Shown in pieces: positions 13,105 to 24,769 of a stretch of 64,000 bases of DNA (positions within the stretch are counted from its first letter, which is position 1; each line of letters opens with the position of its first letter). Location: NCBI GenBank assembly GCA_016758965.1, contig JAEPRB010000008.1, forward strand, positions 1 through 64,000, in the 5' to 3' direction. The stretch is from Circinella minor. Lineage: Eukaryota > Mucoromycota > Mucoromycetes > Mucorales > Lichtheimiaceae. Made by a program: the position numbers and the translations under genes. Below the pieces are notes generated by a model, which saw only the letters and a program-made list of their open reading frames with translations, was not told the DNA's origin and did not search any database.

Positions 13105-16100
13105 ATGGATTCAATAGAAAGAGAAGTTACAAATTATATGGTCTCCACTGGGGATACCTCAACTGAGGCTTCTCAAGCTTCTGGAAACATTGTTAAAGGT
13201 ATATTAAATATTAATTTTTATACTCGAAATCTTTTATTAGCCATTTAGTTTATCATAATAAATTACATGTTCTGATCGTTTTTATCCTTTTAACTTTTTA
13301 GCCGTCAATACTGCTTCTGTCCAAGCCAATTTATTACAACTTATTCAATCAATGGAAGAATATTTGACGAGCGACGATGATCATATTCGTGCAAAGGGTA
13401 ATATATATATATATTTGTGATATAGATCGCGTACTTTTTTCAAATATTTAAAGCGATTATAAATCAAAAAAAAAAATGTCGATCGATTGCTAAAAACTCT
13501 CTTTATTTCAATAGCTACTGGTCTTCTTTCGCATACATTACACAAGTGTGACCAACAAAGTATTAATGAAGCAGCAGGTATAATATTATACTATTATTTA
13601 CTATCAAGTGAAAAAAGGGAACAATTTTTAATTGTGCATGTATATATATATATATATATATATAGTCTCCGTTTTGGTGGATTTCTATTGTGATAGATTG
13701 ACAGATAGAACTTGCGTACCTAATCTTTTGGAAGGTTTGGTTGCCTTGACGAGCTCGGATAACTTTACTGGTCCTAACGCTGTAACTACAGCTACAAGGT
13801 AAAGTATTTGAAAACTGTAAAGTCTAAACTTCCAATATAAATATCTAAAAATTGCATATAGAATATTTGAGCGTGTCGAGATTCAACGTTTCCCTCAAGC
13901 TACTCGTAACACAGCATTTCATATTTTCGAAAATTTGATGGATAAACATTTATCGGGTACATTACTTATATTTCTTATGTATCTTATAATCAGCTGATTA
14001 TATCCATTTTACATGCTAACAACTATGTTTTATTATATATAGCATTAAAGGCAATTAATAATGAGTTCGTTTATGGATTTACTCAAGCTATGGATGGGGA
14101 AAAGGATCCAAGAAATTTAATGGCTGCATTCAAGCTTGTTAAATCAATTGTCCAGCATTTCGATATTGGCGCTCATGTGGAGGTAATGGATAATATAAGT
14201 TGTTTTTGTGGATATTATAATCATATATTTTTTTAATTGGTTGCTAAAATATACATATGTGCATATGGATTTACAGGATATTTTTGAAGTGACATTCTGT
14301 TACTTTCCTATTACCTTTAAGCCTCCTCCAGATGATCCATATGGAATTACTGCTGATGATTTGAAACAAAGTCTTCGGTAAATATTGTATAATATTGATA
14401 TCAAGAAGAGTCCATATGGAAAATTAATATTTGATTTTTTTTTGTACACATGTTAGTCAATGTATATCTTCAACTGGACTTTTTGCAAAGCTTGCTGTTC
14501 CCCTTATATTAGAAAAATTGTCATCTACTTCTGGAAGTGCAAAGGTTAGTTTTGAGTACAAATCTATATGATAGTGATCTCAAGAAATGATTATACACTG
14601 ACAAATTGAAAATAGAAAGATTCTATGGAAACATTAGCTGCTTGTGCTCCAGTCTATGGTGCCAATATATTACTACCTGTGATAGATGAAATCTTTGATG
14701 CGTTGAAAGTGGAGGTAATGTATATAATTTTGTACAAATATCAAGTGATTATCATATAACTTAGTACTAACATATATACTCTGTTTTCTATATCAAAGGT
14801 TTTCCATTCAACCGATCAAGCATTGGAAGATGCAGCACTTGCGGGTATTGAAAGTGTAGTTGCTACATTAAGTGCAGGCCTTGCTAGTAACAGTGGTGAA
14901 ACAATTGAAAAAATCTTGAAACCTTTAGTTGTGGAATGTATTGCAAACTTGAAAGAACCAGAATTGAAAAACGCTAAACCAGCTGGACGTATTTTACGAG
15001 CTGCATCATCAGCTTCATGTAAGTAACACACACACACACACACACACACTTTTGGTACTTATATAATCTATTTTTAACTTTTTAGATGCTGCATGTGCTT
15101 CAATTGTCAACGCTGTAGCACCATTGTTGTTACGTCAATATCGTGAGACCGAAATAGCAACCCGACGAAAGGCAATTATGGATGTAATCTTGGAGTTCTT
15201 GGAAGCTAGTAAAAGTTTATATGGTACAGCTGATGGTGATATCGATAGTATGTATATATACTGATAAAAGAAGGGAAAGGATTGATGATAAGATCATATT
15301 TATACGCAGGATAAATTCTAAGTTTTTTTTTTTTTTTTTTTGATTTTTTTTATAGTGGACCAAGGTGAAGTTTCACCTTTGATTGAATACAAGGATCGAT
15401 TCTTTGGTATCTTTGAATCAGCTATCACATCATCCAATGAGTATAATGGATTGCGACTTTCTGGATTAAAGGGATTAGAATTAATGGTGTTGACAAAGAA
15501 TTATCTTTCTCAGAATGAGGTAAAAGCAAACATAGTCTATTCTTGTTTTAATTCCACACTGATAAATATAACTTCTACTTTTCTAGCGAGGAATTGCTGT
15601 TCAAGCATTCAATAAGATTTTGCTCCAAGAAACCGATGAAGAATTAAGGTATGAATTAAAAAAATTATTGCTCGAAGCGCTTTGATTCAACTAACACGAG
15701 TTTAAATGCTAAATGATAGAGCTGCTGCTTTAGCATCATTAAAGGCTGTTTCTCAATTTGATACAAAATATATTGTGGAAGAAACCATACCATTCCTCTT
15801 GAAGCGCCTCCCTGATTCCGCTGAAGAAACACAACAGATTAGATATAGTCAAACATTAGTTGCATTAAAGGTTTTATCCCCTGAGCCTTCCCTTTTTAAG
15901 GCAGCAATTCCACCGCTTTTGCAAAAGTTCGATACTGTTTGTGCAACTGGTAAGTGAATAGGAAAAAAAAAGAGAAAGTGGAGAAACATGGTTTAATTGA
16001 AAAATTTATGCTTATTGATATATTTTATATATAGACAAAAATTCAGCTTATCCTTGTGCAATTCTTCGAACTTTGTTGCGCATCTTGGAAATTAAAGTCG

Positions 16101-18057
16101 CAGAGAAGCATAGCGATGTATCACCATGTATCGATACAGTAGTTCCTCATTTTACTGCTTCAGCTATCAATGCCTCTTTGGATTCATCAAAAGTACAAAT
16201 GATTTTGTCGAACGATGTACTCGAAAATATTGCATTGATTATCATGATTATTGTAGAAAGTCTCAAATCAGAGTAAGTAGATTCTTTCTTCTTTCAAGAC
16301 AGTCATATGTGTGATTATTTATCCTCTGTATATTATAGTGATCAAAAATTGTTTGTCGATCGTATGTTTCAATTATATCTTCATGGTGATCTCTCACAGA
16401 TCAATATTCAAGCATCTGGATTTGAACCATTCAAGGTATTTTGATTTGTATAGGATCATAGATATATAAAATAAAACTAACTCGAAAAATCATATTAAAT
16501 GCAAACAGGCTGAATCTTCAAACGCACAAAAAGCAACTACACAATTATTTGCAGCAGTGGTTGCTGCATGTCGACGAGATGTGAGTATTCTAGTGATACA
16601 TTTTATATTTAAATAATTAGACGTTGTTATTAAACAATAAACTTGGTTATAAAATAGGTCTCTTTCCCTGTTGCTAGCACAGAGGATTTCATTACACAAT
16701 TAGTCGAGATTGCTTTGAAGTCCACGGATGAAATTCAACAAGTATCACTCGTAAGAATGATTGGATCATTGATTAATAAATGGCGTGATGGTAATGTTAA
16801 TTTTAAAAAGAGAAATACGTTGTAAAGCTATAAAAGTATAGAAGAGACTGATACAAAAGAAAACTTCTATAGCAACCGCTGCTGCCACCTTTATTGAAAG
16901 CTTGGCTACCAGATTAGAAACCATTATTTCACAAAGTCAAGAAAACTACTCCAATGCATTGAACATCTATCTTTGGGTAAGTGAAACAATGAGAATAAAA
17001 TTAATTATAATTCAAGGTAACGATGCTCATTTTTTTTCTTTTGTGATTATGTAGGTTGCTAGAGCATTGGTATTGCGTTCACATGCACTAGGCTACAAAA
17101 TGACAGATACTATTATTAATTGGTGTGCAGATCCAACATTTGGTAAACAAGCATCACAAGGGTTTGATATCATAATTGGAGATGATGAATTGGCACTAAA
17201 TAAGGCAGCATTTGCAATCATGACGGTATGAATATTAATTAGATATTATTGATATGCATTTTATACCGATATACTTATCCGTGTTTATCTTTTAGATTTT
17301 ATATAAGCAACGATTCTTTACCGCTTGTTTACCAAAACTTGTTGATGGTTTTCGTAGCTCTCCAAGTGGTAAGATCTATTTATTTATTAGGCTTGTATAC
17401 TTCTTAAGTAGCTTTATATTTATTATTTTCATCATTATTACTATATACAATTTATAGATATCAAGCACAATTATCTTATCGCTCTTTCTTATCTACTCAA
17501 GAACGTACCAAAACAAATTCTATTGAATGAATTGCCACCTGTATGTTATTATTTTCTTAGTTACATATACATCATAATCTATCCAGATGAACTAACAAAG
17601 AGTTTTATAATAGCTTGTACCGCTGCTTATCGAATCACTCTCACTCACCGACACAACACTCAAAGTTTCCACACTGGATACATTCCGACTGGCTATTGCA
17701 GAAGCTCCTGAAGCCATCACATCTCATGTACGATCCATAATCCCAGCATTGCTCGAGTTATTAGACACGAGCAAGCAACAAAATCCAATGGATGTACGAA
17801 TTGCAGTTCTCAAGTGTCTTGGTCAGTTCCCATCAGGTCTTACAAACGATGTGTTGCAACCCCATGCTCGTTTTGTAACAAAACAACTTGTCAAACCACT
17901 AGACGATAAAAAGAGACTTGTTCGAAAAGAAGCAGTGGAATGTAGAGCCAAATGGTAAGATTTTTTAGTTCTTTTTTCAAAAGCCAAAATAGTTCATTTT
18001 ATTAACATTTATGTACCCATTCTTTTGTATTTATATAGGTATACCATCATGTCATAA
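13105..18057 (+). CDS. MMS19: MMS19 homologue, cytosolic Fe-S cluster targeting (CIA) HEAT-repeat protein
   Basis: Adaptor of the CIA targeting complex that delivers Fe-S clusters to DNA polymerases, primase, XPD and other nuclear enzymes. Twenty-four exons, from 13105-13198 to 18039-18057, were joined by hand and close in frame at 1025 aa, matching the family length of about 1030. The N-terminal domain carries the family landmark FPITFKPPPDDPYGIT (about 218-233). Alpha-helical HEAT repeats run to the end, which reads KRLVRKEAVECRAKW followed by YTIMS. The start is ATG 13105; an in-frame TTG further upstream is not an ATG. All introns are short GT-AG; the one after exon 10 holds a CA microsatellite. 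Together with CIAO1 and CIAO2 homologues elsewhere in the genome it should form the targeting complex (family knowledge). Confidence 0.96.
15026..15049. repeat. CA dinucleotide microsatellite in an MMS19 intron
   Basis: About 12 tandem CA units directly after the donor of the intron following exon 10. It leaves the splice sites intact. Confidence 0.9.
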
Positions 18058-18373
18058 GCGAAAACAAAACAAAAAAAGACCACGTAGAAAGTAAAATTAT
18101 GCTATCCCTTTCAATAATTGATATTCGTTGAATTATCTATTATCTATCTTTGTTTACAGTTTGTATTTTTATTTTACAATGCTTGACATAACCTACTTAG
18201 TAGGCTAAATATTAGCACATTATAAATAAGATTTTTTTTTTACATATAATTGTATTGTTAAAATTAGAAGCTGGTATATCAAGTAAATATGACAAAAGGA
18301 TTTAAAATAACTGGAGTGTAACAACAGGGTACGGTGATCCTTTTGAGTTAGGTCACTGTCATTGTATCAATAT

Positions 18374-18400
18374 GTTCTTGTTCTTGTTCTTGTTCTTGTT
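18374..18400. repeat. GTTCTT hexamer tandem repeat
   Basis: Four and a half copies of a GTTCTT unit, perfect, in the region between MMS19 and the PAPS reductase gene. Confidence 0.85.
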
Positions 18401-19868
18401 CAACTTTCTGTTCTAACTCATAGTCATAGTGCGGCATATTCTTCGACCAGATATATTGATGATCATTATCAAACTATGTAGCAAAATTTGAGAAGTGCTG
18501 CCTAGGATCACTGGAAAATTAAGACCATACGTATACATTTTTCCACGCGCAAGATGTTCAACTAAAATTAGCATTTACATAAAAAATACTACTAGTTATG
18601 GCGGAGGCAACTCAACCCGCTACATAAGTACTAATTGTTACTGTCATTTAACTGGCACCAGATACGTAGATGAATAACAAAATCGTTTGTGATTGTGCAA
18701 CAAGACATTCGATGACTATCTCTCCAACCGAAAAGTAACAAGTCAAATGACACAGCAAAGGAGGATATATTCAAAATTTGAATTGCGAAGTACTTAGTTT
18801 GCTTAAATCTTTTATCCAGCTGGAAAATAATTCTTAGAACATTCTGTATAGAAATACATGGTACTAGTATCTTCATAATAATAAGTAAGATTTAAAAGGG
18901 TTGTCTATTTTTCAAGCTTTCTATCCTGAAGAGACGATCGAATCAAGAAAAAAGAAAAAGAACTCACATACTTATATATTATATGGAAAAACATTATCAT
19001 GGACAGCTATAAAATCATTTAATATACGAAACAAATTGGTATATATATAGTGTTAAGCCAAAAAGCTTTCGTAACTAATTATGCCAACCAGAATATAATG
19101 TCAGTCACTTGGTACTTATTTTTTGAAGTATAATGTAGCTAGGCACATATATTATAAATAGAAGGTATTTAGAATGTAAAAATTATGTGTATTTTAATGT
19201 GCTGAACGAGTTTGACAAAAAAAGACATCGGTTTCACTCAACATCAAATACCTAGTATATATGACCTTTTGATCCATGTGACCATTTTCTTTATATGATC
19301 TTTATTAAGTATTGTCTTACATGCTGCAATGGGAGATCAGAATTTTTTTTTATAATAACTGATAATTTTGTTTCTATGCACTCTAGCTTAAAAAATCCCA
19401 ATGTTGACCGATTTGTCTCACACAATATGTTACCATCATCATCGATACTTCACATCATTTTTTAGTGACATCACGTAGTCTTAACTTTAATTATACTTTA
19501 AGTGTTGTTGTACTAGAGTTTGGGCTTTTTTAATGCAAGCAATCAATGGTGACATGGGTATTACCTGCTTAACGCTTCTAAAAATGATACTATTCTCTTC
19601 ATCTGTAAACTTCGGTTCATGGTTTCTAGTTTTATTGTTAGAGTTACTTATATCTCATAATGACATAGTTTTTAAAAGCTAAAAAAAAGGGTTGAAAATA
19701 TTCACTTGTATAAAGACACTGTGCTTAAAAAGATAAAATAAGCATGTAAAGATAAATAATGCAGCTGCTTATTTTTGCCTGAAAATGGAAATTACGAAAA
19801 CTTCTTGTGACACACTATATACATATATAGTTTTTACAAGTAGTGCTCACATATCAGTAAGTGGTACA

Positions 19869-19902
19869 CTACATCAAGTGCTGTACTACATAAAGTGCTG
19901 TA
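19869..19902. repeat. 17 bp tandem duplication
   Basis: Two adjacent 17 bp copies, CTACATCAAGTGCTGTA and CTACATAAAGTGCTGTA, differing at one base. A related partial copy (TAGTGCTCACATA) lies about 30 bp upstream. Confidence 0.8.
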
Positions 19903-20299
19903 ATACATTAATCAACCTAATATCATATTTTTACGGGTAATTATTTTTACACCACTTTAATAATATATACATTTTGGGCCAAATATATATATATATACAA
20001 ACATACACAGTTATTAATACGTTAAATGTTGAATTATTTAATATTGTGGCAATTTAATGTGCAAAGATATAATATTATTGATTCTATTTACAAAGATATG
20101 ATGTATACTCTTTATACAAAAGGGGTGAGATTGATGTGTGAATGGGATAAATTAGAATGGGAAAATTAAAAGAAGTAAAAAAAAATATGTGTATGAGAGT
20201 GGCGAAGAGGAAATGATGACTTTTAAGTACTATGTGAGAGAGTGACGAATATGATTATCAAAAAACAAGGGAGGAAAGGGAGAAGATGATTTTTTTTCT

Positions 20300-21276
20300 T
20301 TACGAGGAGGAAGCAACTGCAATAGGTGTTGGAGTGTTTGATGTAGCAGCTTGTCGTTGTTGTTCTTTCTTCTTCTTTGCTGCCATGAAAGCAGCACGCA
20401 TCTTGAAATAATCTTGGTGCATACCACATTCTGTCTTTTCTTTGCCACTCCAACGGCCTGATCGTTCATCTTCTTCACTAGCAGGCTTCTTGGTCGAATG
20501 CCAATCACCGATAGATCGATAACCCTGGTCGATGAGGCTATTGTAGGGCACCTCATTGGCGCGAATATAAGTCCAGACTTGTTTGAAGTCCCAGAAAGCA
20601 AGAGGATTGAGTTTGATAAGACCGGTTGAATCGACTTCTAAGACAGGAATTTCTCCACGATCACCCTTTTGACTACGACGGCGGCCAGTGATGACAGACT
20701 TCACTTGAAGGCCCTCGTAGGCACGTTGAGCAGGTTCGACCTTGACAAGATAGTCGTATGTTGATTCATCGGCTTCCCACAGGTGTTCACCATGTTCGGC
20801 TTCGAACTCTTTGGCATTTGCGCAATCGATAGGTTTGAAAATGTTGAATTTAACATCGTATGTTTCTTCGCAACGACGGACAAGGTCGATTGTTTCATCA
20901 AAGTGGTAAAGTGTATCAAGAAAAATAAGTGGAATCAAATGTTGTTCGTTACGGTCAATGGTGATCTTGCTGATAATATCAAGTGAAACAAGACCTAGAA
21001 AAAAAATTTTTTTTTCAAGAGTTATTTTTTTTTCTCTGGAAATATAACTGATATACACATTACAATTGTGTATATATGCGTGTCTTTTTTCTATCAAAGA
21101 TATATACCTGTTAAGCCTAAGGCAGTGGTTTGAAATAAGTTGGGCAAGTGGTCAATAGCCCATTCAATGATTTCACGAGGTTCAAGACTGCTCAAATGTT
21201 CGTTTAACTTTTTAAGAACTTCAGGTGTCAAATCTGATGAAGATTGAATACGTGAGATATTGGTGCTAACAGGCAT
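20300..21276 (-). CDS. MET16: Phosphoadenylyl-sulfate (PAPS) reductase, thioredoxin-dependent
   Basis: Reduces PAPS to sulfite in assimilatory sulfate reduction. Exons 21108-21276 and 20300-20994 join in frame to 287 aa. Landmarks: PLIFLDTLYHFDET (the LDTG-like motif of the PP-loop family), VITGRRRSQ, the segment YRSIGDWHST, and the active-site motif KTECGMH with the catalytic Cys at 246. The paired Cys motifs that bind 4Fe-4S in APS reductases are absent, so PAPS rather than APS is the expected substrate. The C-terminus ends in a Lys-rich then Ser/Ala-rich tail slightly longer than usual. The start ATG at 21276 gives a normal N-terminus. Confidence 0.95.
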
Positions 21277-22751
21277 ACTGAAATTATATTATATTATTTA
21301 ATATATTTTTTTTTGTTAAAAACTTGAAAAAGTTGAAAAGGTGAATATATTATTAACTTCCGGGGGAAGGGTTGTGTTGTAGATTATTAAAAAAATTCCT
21401 CTGTCGTTTATATATCGTTCTAGTCGGGATGGCGTGCTTTGGCCTACTTGGTTATTTTCCCAAAATGGAAACCGCGATTTGACATCGGCCAATAGTATCC
21501 TTTTGCAATGGTGTTATTGGCCTCACTACGCACGACAAAATGTTTTCATCATCTTGTTGGCCAACTGAGAATTAAAAAAGGTTGATCGCATTCCACTCAA
21601 TGAGGTATATTTTACAAATATCTTTTTTTTTTTATTTTAACTTTTTATTTTCATTATAAAAGAAGCTTAATCGCGTTACAGAAAGTTCGTGGAAAAAAAA
21701 TGTTGATCACTAATGTTTTGTTTGATTTATCATCAATGCTAATGCATATACAAATGATGTCAATTATAAGTAATTCACATTGAATGTCCTCTATAGCCCA
21801 ATTCTTTTAATAATTAGATGTAGGATGAAACGCAATTCCGGCAGAATCATTTTAATTCGCTGATTTATCTTTCTTATCGTCTGCACATCAATCTAGCTTT
21901 TTTCCTCCCGGAATTTTTTTTTCACGGTTCAATTTTTTGCGCTTCACACCGATCTCACTAGCTAAACAATTCTGTGAGGTACTTAGTAACCCATCCTCAT
22001 TACGTGGTGACACATTCAATTATTATCTGGTACTTTGATATCTTCTATTTTGGCTGTCTGTGAAAAGAGCTGCGATGCTAATTGATTTTATTTCTCAATA
22101 TATCAGTCGTCTTTAAACTATTTCATGTCGGTTTGTATAGCAGTTTTGACCACACCTACTCTTTCTTCATTTTTTTTTTTGATTTAATCACACATATACT
22201 ACTATCATTGTCGAGAGACATAATTACATAATTAATGAATATTTCAAAAACCAAATGTATAAGAGATGTGTCTACCATGCTATTTTCTTTAGCTGCAAAG
22301 AAAATGTATATTTATAACAGTTAATTAATGTAAGGGCTATTTCCTAGTACCACACACGGATATTGATAGAAATAGTAACCTATTAGTTTGCTTCTAGTAC
22401 AAACGATAGGTAGATGTTACTTAATGCTTTCAATGCAACTAGAATGGAGTTTCTCCAGTTAGGTATATTTGAGAACTTTAGTAAATGTACATCAGAGCTT
22501 TAATAATATTATATACAAATACAAGTGCTTTTTTATCAACTTGATTTTCTTACTGTTCAATTATCTGTCCTGGAGGTGAAGACAGTAAAGTATGTGCATT
22601 ACGGCATCTACTGGATTTATAACATTAACTCTTCATCGGCATTGATAATATTTTTTTCAATGGCCGCCAAACAGAAATAATAAACAATTTTGTCGTTTGG
22701 AACCTTCTTTTTTTTTTAGCTTGTAAAAATTTGTTTATTCATACAATAATT
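21277..22751. other. Intergenic region upstream of two divergent genes
   Basis: About 1.5 kb between the PAPS reductase start and the next gene's start, AT-rich, no supported ORF. A GC-richer patch at about 21419-21560 close to the PAPS reductase start probably includes its promoter. No specific operator could be identified. Confidence 0.4.
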
Positions 22752-23216
22752 ATGTCAAAGTTACCGGAACAAAAACCCACGGTTGATGAACGTCTCCAAG
22801 AAAAATTTAAGCGAAGAATAACTACACCTGAATCATTAGCACCTAATTTACGTTCAAGACAGATTCATTTATTGACATGGGCCATTGCCATTCGTAAGGG
22901 ATTATTTTTGTTTATCTTAACCTGAAATGTTGATAGTGATAGTAATAGCGAAAAAAAATGTTTTGTTTCAAATTCTAGCGTTGTCTGGTTACGTTGTTTT
23001 ATTCGCTGACTTTGGACCTGAGGAACATTGCTTTTCTCCGGTAAGGAAGTAGATCTTTTATGTTCTATCCAACCACTTGTTCAAAAAAAAAATGTTTGTT
23101 AACATTTGAGTGTTTAATATTAGTTACGTCGCTGGTTTAATACTAAACGGAATCAATTCTGGACTTTGACACCTAAAGAACAAGAAGAGTTGAAGGATCA
23201 AGGTCGATTGAAATAA
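22752..23216 (+). CDS. Small single-membrane-span protein, probably mitochondrial inner membrane; unrecognised
   Basis: Exons 22752-22893, 22979-23040 and 23124-23216 join in frame to 98 aa. The N-terminal ~35 residues are charged and basic. One hydrophobic span follows (about residues 40-61, from LLTWAIAI to VVLFADF, crossing the first intron), then EEHCFSPLRRWFNTKRNQFW and a charged C-terminus LTPKEQEELKDQGRLK. The topology, size and basic N-terminus resemble small respiratory-chain assembly or subunit proteins. No family was recognised, so no function is claimed. The start MSKLPEQ was preferred to an upstream in-frame ATG at 22731, which would add seven mostly hydrophobic residues. It lies in tandem, 430 bp before the NDUFA4-like gene. 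Confidence 0.8.
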
Positions 23217-23566
23217 TTATTTATTTAGTTACTATTCTTATCATGTCTTTTTTTTTTTTGGATGTATTGTAATTTCCATCATCACTATCACTCATCATTA
23301 TTACACAAAATAATAATATTGTAAATATATCTTAATTTTGAAAAAAGAAAAACAGAGAAACATTTTTCAAACAGATAGTAATCGGACCGATGAGTTTAGT
23401 TTCGGTTCGTTGACGTTAATAAGATACTTCATTGAACGAATTATAATCAATACGAAACATACATGGTTTCAATGATGTTACTTTGTTCCATATTCTCACC
23501 AATCATTATGATCATTGGCAATATGTTCAGCCTGTAACAAGTTCCGAAATAAAATTTTCTAAAGGC

Positions 23567-23575
23567 TATATAAAG
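23567..23575 (+). promoter_or_regulatory. TATA box of the NDUFA4-like gene
   Basis: TATATAAAG lies 71 bp before the start codon at 23646, a normal place for a fungal TATA element. It is preceded by a mixed-composition stretch. Confidence 0.5.
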
Positions 23576-23645
23576 GCTTCAATATTCGATTCTGAATCTT
23601 ACAAGTTCTTTACCCTTCCTTCGTTCTTTCTTCTATCTATCAAAC

Positions 23646-23992
23646 ATGTCAGCCAGATCCTCCTTTTTCAAAATTTGGTACAAGACCGAAATCATTCCTA
23701 TCTACCTTACCGTCGGTGGTGCTGTTGGTCTTGCTGGCTGGTATTTGACTCGTCTTGCTCGCGGTCCTGATGTAGTTTGGGACAGAAGGTAAATATATAT
23801 ATATATATATATATCTTTTTATCGAACGAAAATCAGATCAAAAAATATATTTTTGAGTACTTATCATGAATGTTTATTCCTCTGTACAGAAACAACCCAT
23901 ACCCCTTCCGTAACATTGAACAAGGTACTCAAGTTAAGATGATGACTGTCAATCAACAATTTGACAAGCAATATTCCCGTGATCGTCTTTAA
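23646..23992 (+). CDS. NDUFA4/MLRQ-like respiratory-chain subunit (B12D family)
   Basis: Exons 23646-23788 and 23890-23992 join in frame to 81 aa. The order is the family one: a short basic N-terminus (FFKIWYKTEIIP), one transmembrane segment (IYLTVGGAVGLAGWYLTRLA), the diagnostic GPDVVWDRRNNPYPFRN with the invariant W-D-R-x-N-P, and a short C-terminal tail. Homologues were first assigned to complex I (MLRQ) and in mammals were later placed in cytochrome c oxidase; which complex applies here cannot be told. It is expected in the mitochondrial inner membrane. Confidence 0.9.
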
Positions 23993-24769
23993 ATGATGAT
24001 ATCTGTTTTTCATTTTGCATATAATTACATTTCTTCTCTCTGTATGTCGCTCCTCCACCTTTCTTCTTTCCGATTCCTTTAACTTGCATCCCTTTTACAT
24101 TTGTCTTTTTTGTTTCAATGTCTTTTATATATATATGTTTGTTCACTCAAATAAATAATAGAAAAAAATATTAATATATTATATATATAAAGAAAAACCA
24201 AAACCGTCTGATTTGAGAATGGAAAAGGCACTACTGAATACAATGGTGTTTTAGATAACGAAAAAAGAAAAAAGAAAAAAAAGGCTACTTCACAAAATGG
24301 GAGTTGTGGTTGGGGAAGGGGGAAGGGGATTGAAGGTGACTAAATGAGTATGATAGAGAGAGATGGTGGAGGAAGGTAAGACACAAAAAGAAAAAAAAGA
24401 GTAGTTAATTGTTTGTTGACAAGTTATATATAATAAAAAAGATATCTTGCAAAACAGAAAAATAGTGAAAAAGAAAAACAAATGTAAAAATAAGATAGAA
24501 AGGAAAGAATATAGTAGAAGTGAAATATATAAGTGAAGGACTAGGAAATAATGATATTGTTGCTAGATATTATATATAGTATATATAAAAGGTGAGTAAG
24601 TGAGTGAGTATGTTTTTTTGTTGAAAAAGAAAAAGAGTATAACTATATGTATAATATATATAAAATTGTTGTTAAAAAAAGAGAAAAAAAAAAAGATGTG
24701 GAAAAATATATATGTAAAAGAAAAAAAAAAGTATGGGTAAGAAGAGTGGAAAATAAAACAATAATTTCT

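Larger units (their letters stand above)
18058..20299. other. Long AT-rich intergenic region between convergent genes
   Basis: About 2.2 kb between the 3' ends of MMS19 and the PAPS reductase gene. Such a distance is unusual here, where other convergent pairs are separated by 0.2-0.8 kb. Only short ORFs (60-81 codons) with no family resemblance were seen. It holds a GTTCTT hexamer repeat (18374-18400) and a 17 bp tandem duplication (19869-19902). An RNA gene or degraded element cannot be excluded by eye. Confidence 0.45.
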
